DNA of 42,799 bases from Chara braunii. Lineage: Eukaryota; Streptophyta; Charophyceae; Charales; Characeae. Positions 9,470 through 18,873 of this stretch are shown here, one piece after another (within the stretch, counting starts at the first letter, position 1; each line of letters opens with the position of its first letter). A program made the translations under genes and the position numbers. Under the pieces are notes generated by a model. The model saw nothing but the letters and a program-made list of their open reading frames with translations, was not told where the DNA came from and ran no database searches. Location: assembly GCA_003427395.1 (NCBI GenBank), contig BFEA01000634.1, positions 687,433 to 730,231 on the forward strand, in the 5' to 3' direction.

Positions 9470-11472
9470 GTCAGCCCTTCAATCCTTCTCGGGGAACCCA
9501 TCTTACAAGTGTCCGAACTGGCTGATGATTCGGAACCCCCTCGTACCTTGTATGAAGGAGCACTTTCCTTACGTACACGTTATCAACAAACAGAACATTA
9601 TTTGGATGTCTCTGTCTTTCCGCCCAGATCGTTACTAACGCCAAGAGCCACCATCGCCTTGATCAAACAGGAGGCGGAAGCACCGGTAAGTGATGTACCT
9701 AATCAGATGTAAGAAATGACGGATCTAACGGGGCTGACTGTGGAACCGACCTCGGTTGGTTCGGAGACTGATGCTGAAACTAAAGAAACAGAGATGATCA
9801 GTCCCGCTGAGTCCCAGATGATAGCCATTGTCTTCTCTGTTCGCACCAGTAGTTCCGTTTTCTCTAGTGTCGATGGTCAACGGAAACGGCCGGTTGATTG
9901 GGTCGATATGCCCCTTAAGATTTTTGGGGAATCGACGATCACCCTTCCGAGTCACGTTCCCCCGGAACTACGAAAATTGTTAATTTGTGTGTTAAATGGT
10001 TACGCAGACGTATTGAGTGTGCACGATAATGACATCGGTTTAACTAATGTGATCGAGCATGCCATTCTTACGGGAGACCACCCACCCATTAGCTGCGTTC
10101 CTTACCGATATTCGCCGGCTCAAAAAGCTGCCGCTTTTTAGCGGATTAAAGAATTCAAAGCTAATGGTTGGATCGAACCCGCAATAGGTCCCTGGTCTTT
10201 TCCCGTAGTGATCGTACCTAAAAAGGCCGGAGGGATTCACATTTGCATTGATTATCGGAAGTTGAATGATATCACGATCAAAGATGTGTACCCCCTCCCC
10301 CGGATTGATGAGTTGTTGGATGCGATTGGAAGTGCGTGATTTTTCAGCAAGTTTGATGTTCGCCATGGGTTCCATCATCTCCTCGTTCGAGAAGAAGATC
10401 GTCCGAAAACAACGTTTGTGCTTTTCGAAGGTACGTGGCAGTGGATTCGATGTCCGATGGGTATCTGCAACGCCCCAGCGACCTTCCAGCGAGCCATGAA
10501 TATGGCCTTTCAAAACTTCGTAAGGAAGACTCATTTGGCACAGAGCATCATCAAACTACTGCGTAATTGTGTACATGGATGACATCTTGGTGTATTCGAG
10601 TTCCTACGAGGGACACGTGCAACACATTGAATGGGCTCTGCATGCATTGCGAGATGCGGGCTTCAAGATGGTGCTTGAGAAGTGTCAGTTTTTTCTCACC
10701 ACCATTTCCTTCTTAGGGCACGTGGTGACAGACAAGGGACTCCAACCGGAGCCGCAGAAGGTGGCAGCTGTCAGAGACGCGCCGGTGCCTACGACTATCA
10801 CGCAAGTTTGCGCTTTTCTGGGCCTGGCCTCATACTATAGAGGATTTATCAAGGGCTTCGCGGCGACTGCGGGACCCTCACAAATCTGCTGCGCAAAGAT
10901 CAGCCGTTGATCTGGATGCCGGAGTGCGATCAAGCATTTTCCAAACTCAAGGCCGCTTTCATTTCGGCTCCGGTCCTTATAAGACCGGATCCCGAGAAGC
11001 CTTTTGTTCTCATCACTGACTGGCAGCCGGAAGCCATTTCGGCGATTCTTGCCCAGGTGGGACCAAGCGGACTCGAGAATGTGGTAGAATATGCGTCCAA
11101 ATCCGTACCTACCTGCTAGCGCAACTACGCCGCTCCCACGGGAGAATGTTATGCGGCTCTCTGGGGAATCAGCCACTTCCGCGCTTATCTTTATGGCCGA
11201 AAGTTCACCCTGGTGACTGATTATGAGCCCTTGTTGGCCCTGAAGAAATCGAAGGATTACTCGGGCATGATCGGGCGATGGGCAACGGTGCTGCAGAGCA
11301 TGGACTTTGACATCCGTCACCGGAAGCACGAGAAACATGGGAACGCGGACGGATTGACATGATTGCACCGGCCTGAGAAAGTTCTGAAGAGTGAGGAGGT
11401 GATTCCGTGGAACGTACCTGAACAAGAGATCGGGCCTTGGTACGGCCAAGTGGAGATCTTGTCGAAGGAGTA
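9470..11472 (+). pseudogene. pol: Reverse transcriptase and RNase H
   Basis: Core enzyme that copies element RNA into DNA. RT motifs are in order: WSFPVVIVPKKAGGIHICID (about 10194), FDVRHGFHH with the first catalytic Asp, TFQRAMNMAF, VYMDDILVYS (10566-10597, catalytic Asp pair) and FLGHVVTDKGLQPEPQK. RNase H follows with FVLITDWQPEA and GECYAALW, RAYLYGRKFTLVTD and GNADGL. In-frame stops are at 9710-9712 (TAA), 10139-10141 (TAG), 10337-10339 (TGA), 11117-11119 (TAG) and 11359-11361 (TGA). One-base shifts occur near 10550 and 10876. TAA at 11470-11472 may be the true end. The domain order and the TDWQ form fit Ty3/gypsy. The frame is decayed. Confidence 0.92.
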
Positions 11473-11532
11473 AGCGACACGCGGACTAATCCTCTCTCCC
11501 TTATTCAGTCCCATCTCTTCCCCTCTGTCGTC

Positions 11533-13278
11533 ATGTCTGCTCCACCTGTCTCCGCAGCCCCTTCTTCCCCTACTAATTCTGCCCCTCTTACTTTCTCTGT
11601 TTTCTTTGCCACCCTCCCCGATAAATTCTGTTATTTTTGCACATGTACTGCACGAGTTTATGGGGTCGAATGTCATCCCTTCGAAGATGGGTTTGTCGAT
11701 TGGGTAGAATGTGCCACGTGTGTCTATCGTGCGCATGGGGCCTGCGTTCGATATCGAACGAATAGCAAGGAATGGAGGTGCCCCCTGTGTAGAACGAACA
11801 AACTCCCCACAGAGGTTCAATTCGAGGCCGCTCGTACGGACGGCCCTGAATACGATGAAAAATACCGACGAGCGGAGGTTTGGACGGATAAAATTTTATT
11901 GGCAAAACTAGCGGGGTTATCATTGGGCCACCTCACCAAACACGACAGACGTAGGGCGACTGAGAGATCTCGGGACTATCGATGGATCAACGGTCATTTG
12001 GAAAAGCGTAAAACTGACGGATCAGGCTCGTGGTTGACGGTTCCCCATCCATTCCAGAGATACGATTGGATCCGATCTGCTCACGAGGAACAGGCCGCTC
12101 ATTTCGCGATACGTGTCACGGAGGCAACTGTAGACCAGAACCGATGGTTCTGGTCCAATATACGAGATGACGTCAAATACATTGTCGCTAACTGTCTGGT
12201 CTGTGCCACCAATCGCGCCCCTATACGGGGACCAAACACGATCGTACCTACGGAAGTAGAGCGTCTTTTCCAGCGAGTAAGTATGGACACGACAGATGTT
12301 GATGTGCCACCTGGCCCAAACCGCTGTGAATATTCTATCCTGTTAGTATTAATATATTATTTTTCCAAGTACATCGAAGTCTATCCCTGTAAGACCCGAA
12401 AAGCCGCAGAAATAGCCACATACATCGAACGGTTCCGTTATACCCATCTAGATACGGAAGAAATTCTAATCGACAATGAATCTGAATTTAAAGGTGAGGT
12501 AGAAGAACTACTTGCGCGAAGGGGCGTCATGCTCAGACATACGGCACCCCACGTGTCCCAGTCAAACGGCTTGGCCGAAAATGCCAACCGTATGATCAAG
12601 ACCGCCCTTCGCAGGAACTTAGCGGCCCACGACACGCGTCCTTGGCCCGAGATCGTATATCTGATCGTCGGGATCCACCGGGCCACCCCTCACGAGTCTA
12701 TGGGGTTTACCCCCTTTCAGCTTCGAACCAATAGCCTCCCCTATGTCGATTACCGGGATAACTCGAAAATTGCCGAAGCAGGGGGTAGAGACACGCGTGC
12801 GGCTCTCAAGGCCAAGGCCAAAAGGTACGCCGATTTAATGGAACGGGCCGTTCCGAAGCTAGCCCGAAAAAGGGAAAGGATGACCGAACTGGCTTACGGT
12901 AGGCAGGTCCATAGCTACGAGGCTCGGAATGGAAATGCTGGGCCCCAGTACCAATATAAATTAGGGGACCTAGAGCAGATACGTAAATGTGCACGTGACC
13001 GGAAACTCGCTCCCAAGTTCTCTGGCTGTTTTCGCGTCGTCGAGCTCGGACCCAACGGTGCCAACACGGTGCGCATTGCGCCTGAGGCTAGTGCCAGCCA
13101 TAGCTCTGTCCCCATTGTCCGGCATACCTCCTACCTCCGTCTTCTTCCTCCTTCTGATCTTCCTCCTTTTGATCTTCCTCCTTCTTCGTCCTCGGACAGC
13201 AAGGAAAACGACGACGATCTAACCCTCTCTCCCCTTTCTCCCTCTTGTCCTTCGTCTTCCTCTCCGACCTCGCCATGA
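11533..13278 (+). CDS. PHD finger-integrase fusion protein
   Basis: A 581-residue frame from ATG 11533 (open further upstream, but this is the first ATG) to TGA 13276-13278, without a lesion. Near the N terminus (about residues 34-86) a Cys4-His-Cys3 PHD-type finger is visible: CYFC, VECATC, then H-x2-C and WRCPLC. It is followed by an HHCC-like zinc region (HEEQAAH and CLVC), the integrase core with Asp in SMDTTDV, Asp in LIDNESEF and Glu in NGLAENANRM, and a C-terminal part ending in KLAPKFSGCFRVVE, like the GPY/F module. Integrase joins element DNA to the host chromosome. PHD fingers bind histone H3 tails, so the finger may steer insertion; that is inference. The frame is separate from pol. 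Its stop overlaps the next start as ATGA. Confidence 0.85.
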   Translation: MSAPPVSAAPSSPTNSAPLTFSVFFATLPDKFCYFCTCTARVYGVECHPFEDGFVDWVECATCVYRAHGACVRYRTNSKEWRCPLCRTNKLPTEVQFEAARTDGPEYDEKYRRAEVWTDKILLAKLAGLSLGHLTKHDRRRATERSRDYRWINGHLEKRKTDGSGSWLTVPHPFQRYDWIRSAHEEQAAHFAIRVTEATVDQNRWFWSNIRDDVKYIVANCLVCATNRAPIRGPNTIVPTEVERLFQRVSMDTTDVDVPPGPNRCEYSILLVLIYYFSKYIEVYPCKTRKAAEIATYIERFRYTHLDTEEILIDNESEFKGEVEELLARRGVMLRHTAPHVSQSNGLAENANRMIKTALRRNLAAHDTRPWPEIVYLIVGIHRATPHESMGFTPFQLRTNSLPYVDYRDNSKIAEAGGRDTRAALKAKAKRYADLMERAVPKLARKRERMTELAYGRQVHSYEARNGNAGPQYQYKLGDLEQIRKCARDRKLAPKFSGCFRVVELGPNGANTVRIAPEASASHSSVPIVRHTSYLRLLPPSDLPPFDLPPSSSSDSKENDDDLTLSPLSPSCPSSSSPTSP

Positions 13279-13757
13279 GTTTTATCACGGAGCGGGTTCT
13301 TGACGTACAGCTGTTGCAGCCACGTGGCCACATCTCGGAGATTCGACAAGTTTGTCACCCACGGCTCAATGCGGATCTTCGGCGTTTGATGCGATTCTTT
13401 CGCGACGACGGTATCTGTGCAGCCGCCGCGTTTCAGATCGAAGGGAGTCCTCGCGCAGTGATATTCGCGGAGGTAACCGTAGTTCATCGGCGAGCGGGGC
13501 CCAGAACAAGCCACATCACCACGGTGGCGGCTTTCAGCGGCGACATCAGCTCAGTCAATCCGCAGTGGCATACCGCGATCTTGACCTCGCTGCGCGAGTG
13601 GATGGAGCAAGTGTCCAACGTGTGGCGGCACGTCGTCGCCCGACTAGGGTTCAACCTCATTTCGATCTTTGCACCGGATCTTGACAACATTCGCCGATCA
13701 CTGCGCGAGCGGCCAGTTGTGATTCCCACCATCGTTCCCTTCCCTCGTCCTCAATGA
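13275..13757 (+). CDS. Accessory ORF A downstream of integrase
   Basis: A 160-residue frame whose ATG (13275-13277) overlaps the integrase stop TGA (13276-13278) as ATGA. It is intact and ends at TGA 13755-13757, again overlapping the next ATG as ATGA. It begins MSFITERVLDVQLLQPRGH and has a central hydrophobic stretch AVIFAEVTVVH and an amphipathic segment around LREWMEQVSNVWRHVVARLG. I recognise no family and no signal peptide. Its position is where envelope-like or accessory genes sit in some gypsy-class elements. The tight stop/start overlaps suggest coupled translation. Function unknown. Confidence 0.55.
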   Translation: MSFITERVLDVQLLQPRGHISEIRQVCHPRLNADLRRLMRFFRDDGICAAAAFQIEGSPRAVIFAEVTVVHRRAGPRTSHITTVAAFSGDISSVNPQWHTAILTSLREWMEQVSNVWRHVVARLGFNLISIFAPDLDNIRRSLRERPVVIPTIVPFPRPQ

Positions 13758-14788
13758 ACCACGCCGATTTTCTCGCTCCTCTCTCCATCTTTGGTCTCCC
13801 CTCTCTTTTCCCCACCTTCTGGCAATCCGATCTTCAACCTTCTCTCTCCTTCTCGTTCGAACCTCTTTCGGTCCCTCTTATCAATCCTGGAGAGTGGCGG
13901 CTGTGGCGCGAAACTTTTGAGGAGCTGTCTTTCTGCTTGGCCAGAGTACAGGTGACGTGAACATCGGTCAGCGGGCATCCTGCGTGGATCGAAAATCCGG
14001 AGCTGCTAATTATCCAAGCTTGGAAGACTAACGCGGAGGGCGATCTCCTTGGCTTTCTCTTTGGTCCGGTACAGCCGGGGCGCCGCCAACTGATTGCCCA
14101 AGAGCTCATCGCACCGATCGTGCAATTGGCGGACGATCTCTCGCCCGACGTCTACTCACAGAGTGACGACAGTCCTGCTCCGTACATTTTCGAACGATCA
14201 TTGGATCCGTACATTCAGTGGACCGCGTGCTTGGAGGAACCCAGGGACGAGGATACGCTACCATCACGGCAGGAGTATCTGAAGCCGTATGATATCATCC
14301 CTCACGCCTTCTATCCGAGGGCAGAGGAAGTGGTGATCGACGACGACGACGACGACGAAGAGGACGAAGACGAGGAAACCTCGGAGGAGGGAAACTATAG
14401 TGAACATAGCGAGGGTGAGCTGAGCGAAGAAGAAGAGGAGGAAGAAGAAGCCGGATCTGAGTGGGAAGCCCCGCCGGAGGAAGCGACGCGTACGGAAACG
14501 GAGGCAGAAGATCCGGAAGCGGCGCGAAGGCGCGAGGAAATTGCCATCGGGAAGCGACAACTGGAGTTCGCCAGCGGGGCCAGCCTGCGCATCGGCAACG
14601 ATCCGACCAGGGATCCGGAGCCACCAAGGCCCGAAGATGGCGGACCTGCGGCCGCCACCTCAAGTACCGCGCGACGGAGAAGAAGCAGATCCTCCTCCTC
14701 CTCAAACCCCACCTGTCCCCCAGTTCGTCCACGTACCGATGCGGGCGACAGGCCTTCGTCCTCGCACGCTGTCCCGCCGACCCCTTGA
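13754..14788 (+). pseudogene. Accessory ORF B, acidic protein (one in-frame stop)
   Basis: The ATG at 13754-13756 overlaps the stop of ORF A. The frame runs 344 codons to TGA 14786-14788 with one internal stop, TGA 13958-13960 (a likely CGA to TGA change), and is otherwise open. A long acidic run lies at about 14330-14480 (VVIDDDDDDEEDEDEETSEE and further Glu-rich sequence), followed by a Ser/Arg/Pro-rich tail. The acidic stretch suggests a disordered, chromatin- or RNA-protein-binding segment. No known family is recognised. It overlaps ORF C by 152 bp in another frame. Confidence 0.5.
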
Positions 14789-15245
14789 TTTCCTCACCCT
14801 CGAGCAGATCCGTACCCCTGTCACCTTCCCTCCCCATCCCTTCCTGCCCCAGTTCTTCCGCGACTTCTACTCTACCCGCTTGCTCGCCACCGTTTACCCC
14901 CACGCATCCCTTCAGCCTGCTGCCCCCACGTTTTGTTGGCATATTCTCTTGTTCAGTGCTGCGTGGGAGTGGTGCAACGTGGTAGAAGTTTACTGCGTTG
15001 CCACGGGGACAATCCCCTCTTGCCGCTACATTGAGATCTTTCGAGCGGCACTTTTTCGCACCCTCTCCTCCTTCTATCGTGACTACCTCGCTTCCCTCCC
15101 TCGCAGCGGCGATCACTTCCCCCGCTTCCACCGGATCATCCGATACGAGGAGCTCCCGGTGACGATGGAAGGAATGAATCACTTCCTACCCCCACTTCCT
15201 CCCCGTCGTCCCCGTGAGATTCCCCCCATGTACCGCCTCTACTGA
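14637..15245 (+). CDS. Accessory ORF C
   Basis: A 202-residue frame from ATG 14637 to TGA 15243-15245, starting inside ORF B in the +1 frame. The frame is open further upstream, so the start is uncertain. The N terminus is Pro-rich. The rest is compact, with a hydrophobic aromatic segment FCWHILLFSAAWEWCNVVEV that could be a membrane or buried helix, then FRTLSSFYRDYLASLPRSG. It is intact although it overlaps a decayed frame. I recognise no family. A role as an envelope-like or movement factor is possible but unsupported. Confidence 0.45.
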   Translation: MADLRPPPQVPRDGEEADPPPPQTPPVPQFVHVPMRATGLRPRTLSRRPLDFLTLEQIRTPVTFPPHPFLPQFFRDFYSTRLLATVYPHASLQPAAPTFCWHILLFSAAWEWCNVVEVYCVATGTIPSCRYIEIFRAALFRTLSSFYRDYLASLPRSGDHFPRFHRIIRYEELPVTMEGMNHFLPPLPPRRPREIPPMYRLY

Positions 15246-15278
15246 CCTATTCCAACTAGGCGGTAGATCCCATCCATG

Positions 15279-15463
15279 NNNNNNNNNNNNNNNNNNNNNN
15301 NNNNNNNNNNNNNNNNNNNNNNNNNNNNNNNNNNNNNNNNNNNNNNNNNNNNNNNNNNNNNNNNNNNNNNNNNNNNNNNNNNNNNNNNNNNNNNNNNNNN
15401 NNNNNNNNNNNNNNNNNNNNNNNNNNNNNNNNNNNNNNNNNNNNNNNNNNNNNNNNNNNNNNN
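15279..15463. other. Assembly gap (185 N)
   Basis: Undetermined bases inside the gypsy element, between ORF C and the 3' LTR. Any further accessory sequence here cannot be seen. Confidence 0.99.
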
Positions 15464-15804
15464 CTTCGCGAAGATCACGCCATCGACGATGACGTCAACC
15501 TACGCTCTGATTCGACGAACAGCAGCAAGCAGGGGTGCAGAGTACATGAAGATCAGGTGGATTATGATGGCGTCACCTGGACGATCTCTACAAGGCAGAG
15601 GGTGGCATACGACAGGGCTGCGGAGATCTTGCCACGGATGTTGTCGCCATCTCATCGGCGGCTCAATTATCGTCCTTGTGCTTCTTTCTGAAGCTCTGTT
15701 TGGTTCCTCATGCATCACTTTGTTCTCCCCCCTTTTCTCTCCTCCTCCGCCATGACATGCAATCAGGAGATCGCATAATTTTGGAACCCCCTGCGCGTCA
15801 CATA
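15464..15804 (+). other. End of the internal region before the 3' LTR, no gene seen
   Basis: No ORF with recognisable features. A pyrimidine-rich stretch lies around 15725-15750 and no plus-strand polypurine tract abuts the LTR. The last bases (GCGTCACATA) together with the LTR start form the palindrome GTCACATATGTGAC. Confidence 0.5.
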
Positions 15805-16360
15805 TGTGACGAACCACTTCCCGAACCCGTGCTATCTTTCGTACCCTTTTTGCTTGTATCATACCAACCCCATGAAAACCCCGTTTCGATTTCTTGTTTC
15901 CGGATGCCGCATTTTCCTTTTTTCTGAGAGCTTTTTCGACTTCTGGGTTCTCTTTTTCTTTTTTGCAAGTCGGAAAATACATGGGAATTTACGTGCGCCT
16001 TAGTGAGCGCACTGGGAATTGGGCTCGGCAGTTGGGAATTCCGGGATAAGCGGAACTTCGACGTGTCCTTTTTAAGTGTGTGAATGTTTTTGGCCGCGTC
16101 GGGGAAAACTTTCGGGATTTCGTCCGGAAACGAATAGGCGTAGAATTTTCTTTTCCCGCGTCGACATTTCGCGCGCGGATATGGTGATTTCAATTTTGAA
16201 TTGGTCTAGGATTTAGGCAAGCTGTAACTGTTTTGGTGCCTTTTTCTCCTTTTCTGTTGACGGCGCCACGCATGCAAAGCTTTCTCCTCTCTGTTCCCCG
16301 CGTCGTTCTCTCCCGCGCTCTTCCCTCCTTCCTCCTTTTCCCCCTCGCTCCTCGTAACAG

Positions 16361-16365
<5 letters not shown>

Positions 16366-16394
<29 letters not shown>
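16366..16394. repeat. (CT)n microsatellite in the 3' LTR
   Basis: 29 bp of CT, allelic within the element to the 178-bp tract at 3867-4044. Confidence 0.95.
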
Positions 16395-16396
<2 letters not shown>

Positions 16397-16537
16397 GCTC
16401 TGCTCTTTGCGCGGCCATTTTCCTTTCTTGCTCATCTGAATCTTGGACCCGTCTTGCGCTACTTCTTGCGCCTTTTTCCTTCCCACCCTCCAACTCAGCG
16501 CGCAACGCCCGGTTGATCCTTCGATAACTCCCGCTCG

Positions 16538-16592
16538 CCAATCAGATACGTGGATCAATAGGACCTTCGTATTGCGCAACGAATCTGATTGG
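16538..16592 (+). promoter_or_regulatory. 55-bp CCAAT dyad in the 3' LTR
   Basis: Same 10-8-8-3-8-8-10 layout as at 4188-4242. The outer arms are unchanged; the inner right arm has one substitution (TCGTATTG). Confidence 0.6.
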
Positions 16593-16724
16593 TTGAACCT
16601 TGAGTTTCGAGGGATCAACATGGCTTCCGCAGAGTGCTTTTCTCAACGTCTTCTCCTCCTGCTACTCCCCCCATCCCTCAACCTTCCCTTCGACTTTTCC
16701 CCTTCCTGCATCCCTCATCGCAAC

Positions 16725-16730
16725 TATAAA
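16725..16730 (+). promoter_or_regulatory. TATA box of the 3' LTR
   Basis: TATAAA in CAACTATAAAACCC, at the position matching 4375-4380. It could drive transcription into flanking DNA. Confidence 0.6.
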
Positions 16731-17784
16731 ACCCGCAAGCGCGTCCGCAAATCTCTCTTACATTCTCGATTCCCAAGCCAGCTTCCGGGAAGCAGTGGCT
16801 AGGCAGAGTGTGTTGATGCGAGTCGGAAAGTCCTGTCGGGTTGACGATAGGCTGGCCGGTTGCGCTCTTGATCGCCACGACGGACTGTGGGATCCGGACG
16901 AACCGTGTCGAGTTTACGACAGCGGGGTGACGATCGCAATGATGGGAGTTAACACGCGACGGCGGGGATCGTCGGTGCGGGTATGAGGATCGATGATTGG
17001 AGTCGAGTGAGCGTTTGGCCTGGGGCCATATTGGAATTAACGGCGAATGCGCCTTTGTTGTTGTGGATCTTTATCTTTGGTGTAAGTGTACGACGGTCAT
17101 GTTGAATGTCTTTCTTCCAGACTTGGTCATCCCCCAGCTCGACTCTCCTCCCCCATGTACCCCCTCTCTTCTCTACTTTTGAATAATGATGTGTCTCGAT
17201 GATTGTCTTTCTTCTTTTTTTCTCCTGAATAGGAATGAATCGGTGTGCTTCCCTTGCATGAAAGAACTTCTTCCGGAACTCTTCCATTAGTTTCCTAGGT
17301 AATCATCCTACGCAAGGTCCCCGTCTTTTTGTCTTGTGAATGGTGGATGCGTGTGTACTGAGTAGGCGATCCATCTTTTTCTGTGTATGTCTCATTTTCG
17401 CACTTTCCACAGTGGATGTATGTATGGAGATGCGCGACCTTTTTTTGTGTTGATTAGACGTTTGTCCTCGGGATTTTGCCCGAGAATGCAAGAGTGTTTA
17501 GATCTGTAGCTCTGAATGTACTGCGCATGCCATCTGCCTTATGCTGCACAACATCAGTAGCCGAACCACGGGGCGGCCTCGAGAAACAAGGCGCCGGGGA
17601 TCAACGTCGCGCTGACTCACTAAACCCGAGCCGCGGATCGATCCCTTAGTCCTATGCATGCTTTAAGCCGAGGAAGTATCTCTTCTTTTCACTCCCTCTC
17701 TCTCCTATCGAAAGGAATTGACTGTGAGTTGCACGAGTGTTTCCTTCTTTTGATGACGTCTCAAGGTTTTTGCAATTGATTGAT

Positions 17785-18324
17785 ATGTGGACTAACCAGT
17801 ACCCTCCGATCGGGCATCAACCTCCCGTACCGCCCGCCCCAACGCGGCCTTTTCCCTACAACGAGGAAAGGACACGTGTATGCGAGTGGGACGTACGAGA
17901 AGCTGTTGCACAGATCTGCGGCCGATATTATTTCCCTCCGGCCAACCGTTGTTCTGGATTCGTAGAAGCCGGATTTGTTATCATCGATACGCACTTCCCA
18001 CCTTACTCGGTATTGTTGCCATTTAACGAGTTGATCGTCATCCCGTGGACGACAGTAGAACCCCACTGGCCACGAACTCTATATACAGAATATCAGCGTT
18101 CTGAACACTACGATTCCAGGGGCTTCCACTACCATGTGCGGAGTGAAGACGAGCATAAAGAAAGAGCCACGCGACTGAGACCATCCACGTCAGACTCGGA
18201 ACTAACCAGCGAACGACGACGAGATTTGATACGAAAATGAGACACGCGAAGCGTGCCGAAGCCTTTCCGTTCTAAACGACGGGCTATAACCCGGTGGGAA
18301 GCACGACAATACTTTCTGGATTGA
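17785..18324 (+). pseudogene. LTR-encoded ORF, 3' LTR copy (nonsense near the C terminus)
   Basis: Counterpart of 6356-6895. The first ATG is at 17785 (the frame is open upstream to 17737) and the ancestral stop is TGA 18322-18324. TGA at 18238-18240 cuts it after 151 codons; the 5' copy has CGA at this codon. The codon that is TAG in the 5' copy is CAG here. Each LTR therefore carries its own, different nonsense change. The predicted product has EWDVREAVAQICGRYYFPP in the middle and a basic C terminus. Family unknown. Confidence 0.5.
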
Positions 18325-18562
18325 ATTTGGATTTTCCTCTCTTTTTCCCGCCTTACCCGTCCGCGCCTTCCGCGACGCACGAAAACAATCGACTTACTTC
18401 ATCAGACCAACACGGGGGATTTCAGTTTCGTCTGTGTCCCCACACTCAATTTCCCAAAAATCCTTGGCACATCCCATCTTGCTGTTTTTCTGGGCCCCTT
18501 TCCGCACGTCTAACACTTCGAACGAAAGACAGCACAGGGCGTGAGGTTGCACGTCACAGGGC

Positions 18563-18873
18563 TGCCCAGGAAAGGGAGGGGGTGGTGTAGGATGTGGGGG
18601 GGGGAGTGGAGGACTAGTCGGCTGGATGTCGGAGGTGGTTTGCCCCCCACTAGTCGAGGCCTCCATTATTTTATGTTTGTTGCCAGCCAAGCTCTTCTCC
18701 GCATGCTGCCGCATAGCCCCACGATATAACAGTGTAGACTCAAGTCTTTTGTAAGCCCTTTGAGGTCTGTGTCCTGACCCAGAGCCTTTACTAACAACCA
18801 TGATGAGAAGGGCTATCTGTTCACCTCGATTTACCTTGGTGATGTTCTCCTTTATTCTTTGTGCCCCGCCCAA
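18563..18873 (-). pseudogene. 5' part of the ORF1-like gene split by the gypsy element
   Basis: A minus-strand frame with ATG codons at or near 18873 and 18801 (MVVSKGSGSGHRPQRAY...) reads through a Pro-rich stretch PPLPPPHPTPPPPFPGQP to the GGGC site. Taking the gypsy element out, the frame continues without shift into SYIDHSLVNQ at 3301 and leftward. This is therefore the N-terminal part of the ORF1-like protein whose remainder is at 249-3301. Low-complexity Pro/Ser/Thr content suggests a disordered N terminus. Confidence 0.55.

Larger units (their letters stand above)
3306..18558 (+). mobile_element. Nested Ty3/gypsy-type LTR retrotransposon with PHD-integrase and extra ORFs
   Basis: Two long direct repeats (3306-7120 and 15805-18558) bracket plus-strand gag, Asp protease, RT, RNase H and integrase in gypsy order. 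The outer ends form TGTGACG...CGTCACA and are flanked by GGGC on both sides (3302-3305, 18559-18562), which I read as a 4-bp target duplication. A primer-binding site for initiator tRNA-Met follows the 5' LTR. Three additional frames lie between integrase and the 3' LTR. Sampling the first 240 bp of the LTRs by eye gives about 5% difference. The gag-RT part carries many lesions, so the copy is probably not autonomous. I see no clear polypurine tract before 15805. Deleting the element joins an open minus-strand frame across the GGGC site, which supports the boundaries. Confidence 0.9.
15805..18558 (+). repeat. 3' LTR of the gypsy element
   Basis: A 2,754-bp copy of the 5' LTR, starting TGTGACG and ending CGTCACA, followed by GGGC (18559-18562). 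It preserves the pre-insertion state of the site hit by the MITE-like element (junction at about 17566-17572) and has a short CT tract. It contains its own TATA box and LTR ORF copy. Confidence 0.9.

Noticed and set aside
13088-15182. Several minus-strand frames opposite the integrase and accessory ORFs
   Set aside because: Shadows of the plus-strand genes; biased composition only.
15720-15752. Polypurine tract candidate on the minus strand
   Set aside because: Wrong strand and more than 50 bp from the 3' LTR for a plus-strand primer.
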